Shown in pieces: positions 24,479 through 33,222 of a stretch of 39,526 nt of DNA. The position numbers and the translations under genes are program-made. The notes beneath the pieces are model-generated. The model was not told the origin of the DNA. It ran no database searches and saw only the letters and a program-made list of their open reading frames with translations. How positions within the stretch are numbered: position 1 is the stretch's first letter; each line of letters opens with the position of its first letter. Source of the stretch: Gemmatimonadota bacterium (GTDB lineage: Bacteria > Gemmatimonadota > Gemmatimonadetes > Longimicrobiales > Gaopeijiaceae); assembly GCA_009841475.1 (NCBI GenBank), contig VXLT01000256.1, positions 1 through 39,526 on the forward strand, written 5' to 3'.

Positions 24479-25750
24479 GGAACCCTCCCTCTGAATCCGG
24501 TACCGCACCACCCGCTGCACCCCCTGCTCATCCACCGTCACGGCCCACACATGGTCGCGGCCGAAGACCGGGACCGGGAAGCTGGTGAACTCCTCCGGCG
24601 CGGCCACCACGCCCAGGTAGGTTCCGTCCGGTTCGAAGACGTCGTAACGGGTGTCTTCCTCCCAGGTCACGGGGAAGGAAGCGGGGTCGCCGGGGTCGTG
24701 GTCCGCGTTCTCCACCGGGCGTCCCTCGGTCGACAGCCGCACCCAGATGCGCCCGTCCCGGCCGGCCCGCAGCGCCCGGAAGAACGGTTTGTGGCCCGGG
24801 ATCGCCGGGCCGTCCCAGTCCCAGCCCGGGAGCGACCGCCGTATGCGCGCGACGGTGAGGTCGCGCTGGTAGGCCCGCTCCGCCTCCGCTGCCGTGACCG
24901 GATCCTGGCTGCGTTCGATCCGAAGGACGCCATCGTCCCGCGCCAGGTCGATCCGATAGTCGGTTGACAGGCCGGTGAGGAAGTGGCCGCTCGGGTGAAA
25001 GGTCCAGTGAAACCGTGGGGCGAAGGGGACGCCGTAGGTCACCGACATGCCGCCGGGCGCCTCGGCCCTCACGTAGGGCGCTTCGTAGTCGCTCGAGGGC
25101 TCGGGAAGGGTGTCGAGATGCGTCCCGTCGGGGCCCAGAACGATGATTTCCATCCCGAGCTCGTCAAGGCGGAAAAGGTCGCCCGCGAGCAGATAGGTCC
25201 GGCCGCGCGTGTCTGCGTGCAGAGGCGAGAACGTGGAGACACCCCCGGCGTACCTCCACACGGCGACCTCGCCCTGCCCGGGCCCGAATACCGTGACCCG
25301 CTGGTTCTCGGGATCACGCACGGCAAGCCGCCCGTCCGGCAGGGCCGCAATGGCCTCCGCCTCGGTGAACTCGCCGGGACCCTCGCCGCGCCGTCCCAGG
25401 GTCTCTACGTACACCCCGAGCGAATCGAAGACGCGGACGTGCTGCTCCAGCAGGTCCAGGACGTAGACGGTTCCGTCGCCGGCCACCGCGATCGAGCGGA
25501 TGTTGCCGAAGAGGTACTCCTCGGGGCCGTCGAGCCGGCCGATCGTCATCTCGGGCACGAGCGTGGCTTCGGCGCCCCAGACGCTTCCCGAAAGGGTGCG
25601 GACCACCGTCGTGTCACCGATGGTTTCGATGACGGTCTCGGGTGCGGAGCCGGAAGGCGCCGAGTCGGCGCCGCAGGCGGTGAGGAGGGCGGTGCTGGCG
25701 GCCAGGAGTAGGGTGAGGGCATCTGTTCGCATCGTGGCATCTGTTCGCAT
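24476..25750 (-). CDS. 6-bladed beta-propeller lipoprotein
   Basis: 424 residues from ATG 25750. The N-terminus MRTDATMRTDALTLLLAASTALLTACG has lipobox LTAC. Propeller motifs include VAGDGTVYVLDLLEQHVRVFDSLG, GRRGEGPGEFTEAEAI and AGRDGRIWVRL. I chose 25750 over the in-frame ATG at 25732 because AGGAG lies eight bases upstream of 25750 only. An 18-bp tandem duplication created both candidate starts. The frame stays open upstream to 26002, but the lipoprotein signal argues against a longer protein. It is the first gene of the minus-strand series ending with the TlpA-like gene. Ligand unknown. Confidence 0.85.
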   Translation of the reverse strand: MRTDATMRTDALTLLLAASTALLTACGADSAPSGSAPETVIETIGDTTVVRTLSGSVWGAEATLVPEMTIGRLDGPEEYLFGNIRSIAVAGDGTVYVLDLLEQHVRVFDSLGVYVETLGRRGEGPGEFTEAEAIAALPDGRLAVRDPENQRVTVFGPGQGEVAVWRYAGGVSTFSPLHADTRGRTYLLAGDLFRLDELGMEIIVLGPDGTHLDTLPEPSSDYEAPYVRAEAPGGMSVTYGVPFAPRFHWTFHPSGHFLTGLSTDYRIDLARDDGVLRIERSQDPVTAAEAERAYQRDLTVARIRRSLPGWDWDGPAIPGHKPFFRALRAGRDGRIWVRLSTEGRPVENADHDPGDPASFPVTWEEDTRYDVFEPDGTYLGVVAAPEEFTSFPVPVFGRDHVWAVTVDEQGVQRVVRYRIQREGS

Positions 25751-25760
25751 CGTGGCATCT
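25719..25760. repeat. 18-bp tandem duplication across a start codon (2.3 copies)
   Basis: Two perfect 18-bp units GCATCTGTTCGCATCGTG (25719-25736, 25737-25754) plus six bases of a third. The array spans the start of the beta-propeller lipoprotein gene and encodes MRTDAT twice. The unit length is a multiple of three, so copy-number change adds or removes six residues and one start codon without shifting frame. Confidence 0.9.
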
Positions 25761-26040
25761 CCTCGCTCGCCGGCAGTCCCATCGCTCCTGATCTCCAGTA
25801 TGCGTTTGGCATTCGGGTTGACGAAAGTGTTGCCATGGGAGCCCGCGAACGCGCCGCCGGGGGATTCGGCCAGCGCCAGGGCTCCGTCGATGGCAAGCCT
25901 TCGTGCCACGAGGTGTCGACCAGTGCAACCCTTCGCCACCCCCCGCTGTCCATGCGACAGGTCGCTGCGGCGACAGCCCGGCACCTCCCCGCCCGGTGGC
26001 ACGCGGGGAGCGTCCCTCGAACTCGTTCACGGGAGTCATC

Positions 26041-26635
26041 ATGAACCCTCTGACGCCGCCCGCCCGCTCCGAAGTCGCCGCATCGTCCCTTCGTCAGGCC
26101 GCGATTCTCGCACTGTGCGTGGCCCCGTTGGCTACCCCTTCCGCTCACGGCCAGGACCTGGCGAGCGCACCGGTCCGCGAAGTGCGCGAAATACTGCGCC
26201 TCGGCGACGCCGTGGACGTGCCCGACTGGCTCACCTTCGCGGCCGAGCCACGCCTCATGCTGGACGCTTCCGGACGGCTCTTCGCGGTGCCCGGCAATGA
26301 CCCGCGGATCCGCCTTCTGTCCCCGGACGGCCAATTCATCCGATACATCGGCAACAGGGGAATCGATCATCCCCGGCTACTATCCGCCCGTTCGGTCACT
26401 GTTCGTCACCCATGAAGGCCGCGTCTGGCTGCGGCTGGACAGCGAAGGCGGAGACGACGACGCGGCGGACGAATGGGTCGTTGTCGGACCGGACGGCACC
26501 CCGGAGTTCAGGATAGGCGCGCCGCCGGGGGTGACCTTCAAGGCCGCGCACGGGGATCGGGTTTGGGGCACAGGAAAGACCGAGATGGACATACCGTACA
26601 TCGTTCTGTACGAATTGGGGCCGGCTCGCAACTGA
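26041..26635 (+). pseudogene. Decayed 6-bladed beta-propeller gene (internal deletion plus frame change)
   Basis: The first frame starts MNPLTPPARSEVA with a signal peptide (AILALCVAPLATPSAHGQ), runs through LMLDASGRLFAVPGNDPRIRLLSPDGQFIRYIGNRG, then leaves the propeller pattern and stops at 26415. The next frame (+1) continues with ESIIPGYYPPVRSLFVTHEGRVWLRLDSEG and ends at VLYELGPARN (26635). That second part matches the last third of intact family members here (IPGHKPFFRALRAGRDGRIWVRLSTEG). Together they give about 195 residues where intact relatives have 390-430, so roughly 200 central residues are missing. One deletion of non-multiple-of-three length near 26355-26365 explains both the loss and the frame change. 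It is divergent to an intact paralogue. Confidence 0.7.
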
Positions 26636-26811
26636 CCGCCGCGCCTCCCCGGGGCCAGGAACGGCACGATGTCGGTTCTGCAGCCGACTCCATTGACCGG
26701 CCGACCGCGGGCGGTCTGATTCCACAAGGCACCACAAGTTGCCGCCCCCGGGCCCATCGCTAGCTTGGTCCAGGAGTCCAGCCCGCTGCGCCACGGTCCC
26801 GCGAGATCAAG

Positions 26812-27936
26812 ATGAAGCGACGCCAAACCGCATTCCCCGTGTCCGCCGCGCTGGCCTGCCTGGTGTGGGCCGCCTGCGGCGATGGCCCGACCGAGCCGCC
26901 CCGGTTCACCCTCTCGGGTACGGTGAGCGATCCTCGCCGGGAGGGGATGGTGGTGCCGGGCGTGACCGTGCGTCTGGCGGGCACGGGGGAATCCACGACG
27001 ACCGGTGCCGACGGCAAGTATCGCGTGTCCAACGTCGGGGGGACGCAAACGGTCACGGTGGCGGCCTCGCCCAGCTACGTGAGCCAAAGCGCAGAGATCA
27101 CGATGGATGCGGACCGCACGCTGGACTTCGTGCTGGAGCACACGGGTGAACCGCCGTTCGCCGGGACCCCCTGGATCACTCCGGACATCATCACCTCTTC
27201 CGATTTGACATCCTTGGGGACCGTGACCTACGCGGGGCGCGGGATCCGGCTGGTGTTCGACAGACGGTTGGGCAGGTGGACCAATGTGAATGCGTATCTT
27301 TTCGACGCACTGTTCGGCGTGCAGGAGGTGGAGTTTCACTTGAATCCGGAGTTCGCGGACACGGTGGCCTCGCGCATGGAAGTCGACAGATTCGGGCCGG
27401 CGATCGGGCGGCTGCCGGCGGCGCTGCTGTCGAACCTCCGGCAAGTGCAGATCAACGCCGGCGAAGGCGCGTTCGGGGGGAGCTCGCATACGGGCGGCCT
27501 CCTGATCCATACGGAGGACGATGCCACGGACCACATGCTCCGCGGCGGGTTCCTGGAGGAAGTCCTGCTGCATGAAGCGGCGCACATGTCGCTCGACATG
27601 CTCTACGCCGACTCCGCCGACTGGCAGGCTGCGCAGGCTGCGGACGGCGTCTACATTTCCGATTACGCGCGCGACTTTCCACAGAGAGAAGACGTCGCGG
27701 AGTCCATCCTGATGTACTTCGCGGTCCGGTATGTGCCCGATCGCGTTACCGCGGAGCTGCGTTGGCTGATCGTGACGACGATTCCGAATCGAATCGCATT
27801 CTTTGACGGAAAGAGACTGGATATGTCGCCGTTTGTGGTGACGAGTTCGTCTGTCCCGGCCCCGGACTTCGAAACCATGCGGCCGCTACCCCGGACATGG
27901 CGCCCCTTCGAGGCCCCCCTCGTCAGGAGGCGCTGA
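26812..27936 (+). CDS. Lipoprotein with carboxypeptidase-regulatory-like domain and HExxH metalloprotease motif
   Basis: 374 residues. The N-terminus MKRRQTAFPVSAALACLVWAACGD has lipobox WAAC. A carboxypeptidase-regulatory-like/CNA-B-type sandwich (GTVSDPRREGMVVPGVTVRLAG, TTTGADGKYRVSNV) occupies about residues 32-105. The rest contains LLHEAAHMSLDMLY near residue 260, a HExxH zinc motif, with an acidic AESILMYFAVRY stretch ~45 residues later that could give a third ligand. I expect an envelope metallopeptidase but cannot place it in a named MEROPS family. It ends 7 nt before thymidine kinase on the same strand. Confidence 0.75.
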   Translation: MKRRQTAFPVSAALACLVWAACGDGPTEPPRFTLSGTVSDPRREGMVVPGVTVRLAGTGESTTTGADGKYRVSNVGGTQTVTVAASPSYVSQSAEITMDADRTLDFVLEHTGEPPFAGTPWITPDIITSSDLTSLGTVTYAGRGIRLVFDRRLGRWTNVNAYLFDALFGVQEVEFHLNPEFADTVASRMEVDRFGPAIGRLPAALLSNLRQVQINAGEGAFGGSSHTGGLLIHTEDDATDHMLRGGFLEEVLLHEAAHMSLDMLYADSADWQAAQAADGVYISDYARDFPQREDVAESILMYFAVRYVPDRVTAELRWLIVTTIPNRIAFFDGKRLDMSPFVVTSSSVPAPDFETMRPLPRTWRPFEAPLVRRR

Positions 27937-27943
27937 CGCAAGC

Positions 27944-28549
27944 ATGCGACACGGCACGAGACACGGGTGGATCGAGGTCGTCGCCGGCGTCATGTTCAGC
28001 GGCAAGTCCGAGGAGCTGATGCGGCGCGTGCGGCGGGCGCTGATCGCCGGGCGGCGGGTCCAGCTCTTCAAGTCGCACCTCGACGACCGCTACGGCGGCC
28101 AGTTTCTCATCTCGTCCCACGACGGGCGGCAGGTTGAAGCCGAGCCCGTCTCCAACTCCGTGCAGCTCGCCGAGAAGATCCGCCCTGACACGCAGGTCGT
28201 CGCCATCGACGAGGCCCAGTTCCTGGACGACGGCATCTGCGAGGTCATCGATGTGCTCGCCGACGAGGGGAGGCGCGTCATCGTGGTCGGCATCGACATG
28301 GACTTCCGGGGTGAGCCGTTCGGTCCCATGGGGCCGCTCCTGGCGCGCGCGGAGCGGATCGACAAGCTGGACGCGATCTGCGTCGTGTGCGGCGATCCGG
28401 CGACGAGAAGCCAGCGCCTCATCGGCGGGAAGCCGGCGCCCGCGGAGGGCCCGACGATCCAGGTGGCGGGCGCGGAGAGCTATGAGGCGCGGTGCCGGCG
28501 GTGCCACGAGGTACCGGCGCGGGACCGGGCGCAGAGAGAACTGTTGTAG
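27944..28549 (+). CDS. tdk: Thymidine kinase (type II)
   Basis: 201 residues, cytosolic; phosphorylates thymidine (or deoxyuridine) with ATP in pyrimidine salvage. It has the P-loop GVMFSGKSEELMRRV at residues ~15-29, the Walker-B-like VVAIDEAQFLDDG, the lasso-region DFRGEPFGPMGPLL, and two zinc cysteine pairs (CVVCGD and CRRCHE), all as in the TK1-like family. The length is normal. It starts 7 nt after the HExxH lipoprotein stop and ends 35 nt before the SLC23-type permease of cassette B, so cotranscription with that permease is likely. This hints, but does not prove, that the permease handles nucleobases or nucleosides. Confidence 0.96.
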   Translation: MRHGTRHGWIEVVAGVMFSGKSEELMRRVRRALIAGRRVQLFKSHLDDRYGGQFLISSHDGRQVEAEPVSNSVQLAEKIRPDTQVVAIDEAQFLDDGICEVIDVLADEGRRVIVVGIDMDFRGEPFGPMGPLLARAERIDKLDAICVVCGDPATRSQRLIGGKPAPAEGPTIQVAGAESYEARCRRCHEVPARDRAQRELL

Positions 28550-28584
28550 CGGCTGGAAGGCCCTGAGCACGGAGGAGGCCACCG

Positions 28585-30366
28585 ATGAAGCGTTCGCGGC
28601 GCGGCACCGGCGAGGAGCTGCGCCACGAAGTGAACGACCGGATCCCCCGGCCGCTCGCACTTGGACTCGGCCTGCAGCTCGCCGCCCTTGGCGTCAACGG
28701 GTTGGTCCTGATGCCCACGATCGTGTTTCGTGCCGGCGGCGCCGAGGAACTGGTGTTCTGGGGCGTCTTCGCGTCGGTACTGGCATGCGGCGTTGCCACG
28801 ATCCTGCAGGGCAGGAGGTTCGGGAGAATCGGAGCAGGCTACGCATTCACGCACGTGAGCTCGGCCATCTTCATCGCCGTCAGCGCGGAGGCGCTCGTGC
28901 AGGGTGGACCGGGGCTGCTCGCCACCCTGGTCGTCGCCTCCGCTGTCGCCCAGGCGGCGTTTTCGGCGCGCCTGTCACAGGTGCACCGCTACCTGACGCC
29001 CGTTGTCACCGGTACGGTGATCATGCTCCTTCCCGTCACCGTGATGCCGATTCTCTTCGACATGCTGAACGAGCTGCCGGCGGGGGCCCCTGCGTACGCC
29101 GCGCCGCTGAGCGCCGGCGTAACCGTCGCAACGATTCTCGGGGTAGCGGTCAAGGCGAGGGGAGCGTTGCGTCTCTGGGCTCCCGCCGCCGGCCTGGTCG
29201 CCGGTTCGCTGGTGGGGGCATTCTTCGGAATCTACGACTCCGGGCTGGTGGCTGAGGCCGCCTGGATCGGCGTCCCGGACGGTCGCCCCCCCGGGCTGGA
29301 CCTCGGCTTCGGACCGGCGTTCTGGGCGCTGCTCCCGGCGTTCCTGCTCGTAGCGCTGATCGGCTCCACCAAGTCGGTCGCCGTGGCGGTCGCCGCCCAG
29401 CGCGTCGCGTGGCGCCGGCCCCGCGCGGTCGACTATCGCGCGGTCCAGCGGACCGTCGCCGCTGAGGGCGCCGCGAATCTGCTGGCGGGGATGGCCGGCA
29501 CGATGCCCAACACGCCCAACGCGGGAGCCGTGGCGGCCGTCGAAGTCACCGGCGTCGCGGCGCGCAGCGTCGGAGTCGCGGCCGGGCTGGTTTTCTTCGT
29601 CCTCGCGTTGCTCCCCAAGGCGCTCGCCGCCATTTTCGCCATCCCCGCCGCAGTCGTAGCCGCCTCCATCGCCGTGGTCATGGCGACGCTCTTCACGGTC
29701 GGGATGCGGGAGGCCGTGCGGAGCATCGGGACGAACCCGCGCAACGGTCTGATCGCGGGCGTCTCATTCTGGACGGGTGTGGCGCTTGAGTTCGAGTTGA
29801 TCTTCCCTGCCTTTTTCGCGGAATTCGCGGGTGGTCTGTTGAGTAACGGGCTCACCGCGGGAGCTCTGGTGGCGCTGTTGCTGACCGCACTGACGGCACG
29901 GCGGAAGAGCCAGCTCACGGGAGTGCTGGACGTTGCCGAACTGCCCCGGATCAGGGAGTTCATCCAGTCGTTCGCCGGCCGCCACGGCCTGGAGGCGGCG
30001 GTGGGGCGGCTCGAGGCCGCGAGCGAAGAGACGTTGCTCACGCTGATACAGTCGCGCGAGACAGCCGATGAGGAGGAGGAAGCACCGGATGGCGGAAAGC
30101 GCGGGCTGCTTCTCACCGCGCACGAGGAAGACGGGGAAGCCGTGCTGGAATTCAGGGTGGGCGCGGCGGGCGCTGACGAACTCAACCTGCAGGACCGCCT
30201 GAGCTGGCTCGGGGAGCAAACCCGGGCGACCCGGGTCGAACATGAGATCTCGCTTCGGCTGCTCCGGCACCTCGCGTCGTCGGTCCGGCACCAGCAGTTT
30301 CATGACATGGACATCCTGACTCTCCGCGTCGATGCCGCTGCCGCGAGTGGGTCGCGAAGTGCGTAG
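28585..30366 (+). CDS. SLC23/NCS2-type permease fused to a degenerate RsbW-like ATPase domain, cassette B
   Basis: 593 residues, paralogous along its whole length to 14725-16488. The membrane part (residues ~20-445) shares VVTGTVIMLLPVTVMP, EGAANLLAGMAGTMPNT and TGVAARSVG with it. The tail (452-593) has ELPRIREFIQSFA, the LEAASEETLLTLI helix, LNLQDRLSWLG and ISLRLLRHLASSVRHQQ. The tail is 142 residues versus 141 in cassette A, with near-identical end motifs, so it is under constraint despite lacking the HATPase N-box asparagine and DxGxG loop. A good GGAGGAGG site precedes ATG 28585. It follows tdk by 35 nt and overlaps the DctP gene by 35 nt. Substrate unknown. Confidence 0.87.
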   Translation: MKRSRRGTGEELRHEVNDRIPRPLALGLGLQLAALGVNGLVLMPTIVFRAGGAEELVFWGVFASVLACGVATILQGRRFGRIGAGYAFTHVSSAIFIAVSAEALVQGGPGLLATLVVASAVAQAAFSARLSQVHRYLTPVVTGTVIMLLPVTVMPILFDMLNELPAGAPAYAAPLSAGVTVATILGVAVKARGALRLWAPAAGLVAGSLVGAFFGIYDSGLVAEAAWIGVPDGRPPGLDLGFGPAFWALLPAFLLVALIGSTKSVAVAVAAQRVAWRRPRAVDYRAVQRTVAAEGAANLLAGMAGTMPNTPNAGAVAAVEVTGVAARSVGVAAGLVFFVLALLPKALAAIFAIPAAVVAASIAVVMATLFTVGMREAVRSIGTNPRNGLIAGVSFWTGVALEFELIFPAFFAEFAGGLLSNGLTAGALVALLLTALTARRKSQLTGVLDVAELPRIREFIQSFAGRHGLEAAVGRLEAASEETLLTLIQSRETADEEEEAPDGGKRGLLLTAHEEDGEAVLEFRVGAAGADELNLQDRLSWLGEQTRATRVEHEISLRLLRHLASSVRHQQFHDMDILTLRVDAAAASGSRSA

Positions 30367-31354
30367 CAGGCTGACTCTCGCACTCGCGGTCGGACTGCCG
30401 GTCGCCACCGGATGCCAGCCGGCGTCCGACGCCCGTGAACTGTCGCTGGCGCATTTCCTGCCGGCGGACCACGCCCTGAACGAGGCCGTGTTCACGCCGC
30501 TGGCTCAACAGCTCGCGGAGCTCTCGGGCGGCAAACTGACCGTCAGACAGTATCCCGCGGGCGCCCTGAACACGTCCGCGCCGGCGCAGTACTCGATTCT
30601 GCTGAGCGGCGTGGCCGATATCGCCCTTGCCGTGCCCGCCTACACCGCCGACCTCTTTCCGAAGACCGACCTGATCGCCTATCCGGGCGTCTGCAAGACC
30701 GCGATGGAATGTACCGTCGCACTGCAACGCGCCCTGTCGGTGCTGGAGGCGGAATACGAAGCGAAGGTGTTGGGGCTCTGGGGCAACGACGCCCCGGTGC
30801 TGCTCACCCGCGACAAACCGGTGCGCACGCTGGAAGACCTGCGCGGCCTCAAGATCCGCGTCTCGACCCGGAGCGCCATCCCCTTCATCGAAGCGCTCGG
30901 CGCGAGCGCGGTAATGCAGCCGGGTACGGTCGTCCACCAGAGTCTGTCCACGGGAGTCATCGACGGCGTCGCCATCTCCCCCTCGGGGATCGTGGCGTTC
31001 CAGCTTCACGAGCCGGCCGCGTACCTGACCACCTGGCTTCCCACTTCCGGGCTGCCGTTCGTTCTGCTGATGAACCAGGGTGTCTACGATGCCCTGGCTC
31101 CGGAGGAGCGGCGCTGGATCGACGAAGTCGCGGATTCGTCTCTTGCCATGGCCGGAGCCGTCGCATACGCCCGAGCTGGTGTCGAGGGTCTGCTATTGGC
31201 GGAAGGGGCGGGCGTCGAGATGATCGATCTGCCGGAGGGCGAAAAGCGCCGCTTCGAAGCGGCGATCGCGCCGGTGCGGGAAGCGGGGCTTGCACGGCGG
31301 GTGGACGACATGACCGTAGGCGAGGTCATCCGCCTGTTCGGCACGGCACGATGA
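30332..31354 (+). CDS. TRAP substrate-binding lipoprotein (DctP family), cassette B
   Basis: 340 residues from ATG 30332, or 331 from GTG 30359; the second overlaps the permease stop by only 8 nt and may be the true start. The N-terminus RSRLTLALAVGLPVATGC has a lipobox-like ATGC. Motifs match the DctP family: LAQQLAELSGGKLTVRQY, GVADIALAVPAY, LEDLRGLKIRVSTRS, LSTGVIDGVAISP. The internal cysteine pair GVCKTAMEC parallels cassette A. The stop overlaps an ATG (ATGA at 31351-31354) exactly as at the DctP-DctQ junction of cassette A, but no DctQ follows; an opposite-strand peptidase gene lies there instead. Confidence 0.9.
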   Translation: MPLPRVGREVRSRLTLALAVGLPVATGCQPASDARELSLAHFLPADHALNEAVFTPLAQQLAELSGGKLTVRQYPAGALNTSAPAQYSILLSGVADIALAVPAYTADLFPKTDLIAYPGVCKTAMECTVALQRALSVLEAEYEAKVLGLWGNDAPVLLTRDKPVRTLEDLRGLKIRVSTRSAIPFIEALGASAVMQPGTVVHQSLSTGVIDGVAISPSGIVAFQLHEPAAYLTTWLPTSGLPFVLLMNQGVYDALAPEERRWIDEVADSSLAMAGAVAYARAGVEGLLLAEGAGVEMIDLPEGEKRRFEAAIAPVREAGLARRVDDMTVGEVIRLFGTAR

Positions 31355-31469
31355 CAAGCCAAGTGCCGGCCTCCCCGCCCAACCTGGCGGTGCGGGTTTC
31401 GGGACCCCCGATCAGCGCGGGCGGGCGGAGGCCGCGCCCCCGCTCGGTGATTCGGCACGCGTCGCATTG

Positions 31470-33119
31470 CTATTGCCCCGGCACCCGCAAGATCGGGTAC
31501 ACCTCCCCGACCCCCAGCCTGTCCGCCAGGAATCCCCAGTTCGCGAATCCGTCGTCGGATTGCGGTTCGAGCAGGCTGAAGAGCAGGCGTCCCAGAGGCT
31601 GGTCGGCGCGCGCCCACATGTCTCCGGGACCCGGCGTCACCTGCGTCGGCTCATAGCGCCCAAAGAGGGTCTGCTCGTTGCGCCCCTGGAACGGGCGCGC
31701 GGCCGTCCGCACCGAATCGATATGGAACACCTCCACATCCAGCGGCGTCGCGTCGGCCGGCTCGAGCGCGACACCGTGCGCCCCGAGCCGGGTCAGGACG
31801 TCCTCGAGCTCCGCGGGGATCAGGTAGGCCTCGGGAACGCGCTCGGTGAGCGTCGGCATGAACGTCCCGTATTCGTACATGGGCACGACGTACTGGGTAT
31901 CGGCGCGCAGGAGCAGCGGGCGCCCGGTGAGCGGGTGGGCCTCCTCGACGGTCGCCCCCATGAGGATGTCGACCCGCTCCGCCGACCGCTCGGGTCCGGC
32001 ACGCACCGCAAGCGATTCCCCCACCACCGACGCGGCATCGGCCTCGGCGACGATCCGCCGTACCTCGTCCCCGTGCTCGTGCACGTAGTCCAGGATCTCT
32101 TCGACGAAGTACAGCGTCGCAAGCACGCGCTCCTCGAAGGACGCGTAGGAATAGGCCTCGCTCAGGATCGCGATCCGGTTGCGCAGACCGATGTAGTTGT
32201 TGTTGAACCGGGGGCGGTGGTCGAAGGTGTACCAGCCGCGCTCGCCGCCGCCGCGCCCGGACGCGTTGCCGTAATAGTAGAACTCCCAGCCGTGTTTGTC
32301 CCTGACCTCGCCGGTGACGTGGGGAAGGAGGCCGCCGCGGAGGAAGTCGTCGATCGCGGCGGGGGTGTTGGGGTGGAGCGGGGGCGAGTAGGTGAGGTGG
32401 TAGGCGTGCTGCGTCCCGTTCGTCGTGTGCAGGTCGACCGCCACATGCGGATCGTAGCTGCCGAACAATCGCGCAACCGACCGGGCCTCGGACGACTCCA
32501 GCTTCATGTGATCGCGGTTGAGGTCGTAGCCCTGCGCGTTCGGCCGCTGGCCCATCCCGCCAACCGGCCCGTGCTGTCGGCCGCGGTTGGTGAGGGTCAC
32601 GCGCTCATTGCCGTCCGCGTTGTAGATCGGCGCGACCAGCAGCACCATCGACTCGCGCCATGCGCCGTGGCGGCCCGCCAGGAGGTCGCGGAGCAGCATC
32701 TGGAGCGCCTCCTTCCCGCACACCTCGCCTGCGTGGATGTTGCCCTGCAGGTAGACGACCGTCTTGCCGGAAGCGCGGACGTTTGCCGGGCTCGGGTCGC
32801 CGACATCGCCGACTACGGCCAGTGGGAGCGCACGGCCTTCGGTCGTGTAGCCGTAGGTGGTGTAGTGGACCATCGGCGACGCGGCCGCCGCGCGCTCGAG
32901 GAAGTCCACGACGTCCGCGTAGGAGCTGGTCTCGCGGTAGTCGGTGCGTTCAGCGCGGGTGAGGAAGGCGTCGTCGGGGGGAGGAGAGGGGTTGCAGGCG
33001 GTGAGGAGGACCGCGGCCGCCAGTCCGCGGGCAAGTCCCCAGGTGCACCGGGAGCGCCGGGGTGCCGGGGTGGATGCCAGGCGGCCATGCGCCGCAGTAG
33101 CAGGGTTCAGGGTTGCCAT
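31470..33119 (-). CDS. M14-family zinc carboxypeptidase lipoprotein, inserted within cassette B
   Basis: 549 residues. A long N-terminus ends in lipobox LLTAC near residue 42. The M14 domain follows: zinc motif HAGE in GNIHAGEVCGKEALQ, later zinc histidine in VAVDLHTTNGTQH, and catalytic glutamate in ILSEAYSYASF. It would remove C-terminal residues from peptides or act on cell-wall peptides in the envelope. The C-terminal ~200 residues are a predicted beta-rich extension. It is transcribed against cassette B, between DctP and DctQ, with spacers of 115 and 103 nt. Cassette A has nothing at this position. Confidence 0.9.
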   Translation of the reverse strand: MATLNPATAAHGRLASTPAPRRSRCTWGLARGLAAAVLLTACNPSPPPDDAFLTRAERTDYRETSSYADVVDFLERAAAASPMVHYTTYGYTTEGRALPLAVVGDVGDPSPANVRASGKTVVYLQGNIHAGEVCGKEALQMLLRDLLAGRHGAWRESMVLLVAPIYNADGNERVTLTNRGRQHGPVGGMGQRPNAQGYDLNRDHMKLESSEARSVARLFGSYDPHVAVDLHTTNGTQHAYHLTYSPPLHPNTPAAIDDFLRGGLLPHVTGEVRDKHGWEFYYYGNASGRGGGERGWYTFDHRPRFNNNYIGLRNRIAILSEAYSYASFEERVLATLYFVEEILDYVHEHGDEVRRIVAEADAASVVGESLAVRAGPERSAERVDILMGATVEEAHPLTGRPLLLRADTQYVVPMYEYGTFMPTLTERVPEAYLIPAELEDVLTRLGAHGVALEPADATPLDVEVFHIDSVRTAARPFQGRNEQTLFGRYEPTQVTPGPGDMWARADQPLGRLLFSLLEPQSDDGFANWGFLADRLGVGEVYPILRVPGQ

Positions 33120-33222
33120 GGGTTCACCGCGCCTTTCCGGTGGCGAGGCCAGTTGGACCGAGGGGCTTCTGGATTAGATTGGACGGGTTCACAGGAACCT
33201 CGCAAGCCCATCACTTGACACG

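Noticed and set aside
25751-26002. Open frame upstream of the beta-propeller start (ESPGGAFAGSHGN...)
   Set aside because: It is in frame and partly protein-like, but the lipoprotein signal at 25750 and its Shine-Dalgarno indicate the real start; no family match was seen. The 290-nt spacer otherwise shows no clear promoter.
33214-33220. TTGACA box just before DctQ of cassette B
   Set aside because: It is directly adjacent to the GTG start with no room for a -10 box and leader, so it cannot drive this gene.
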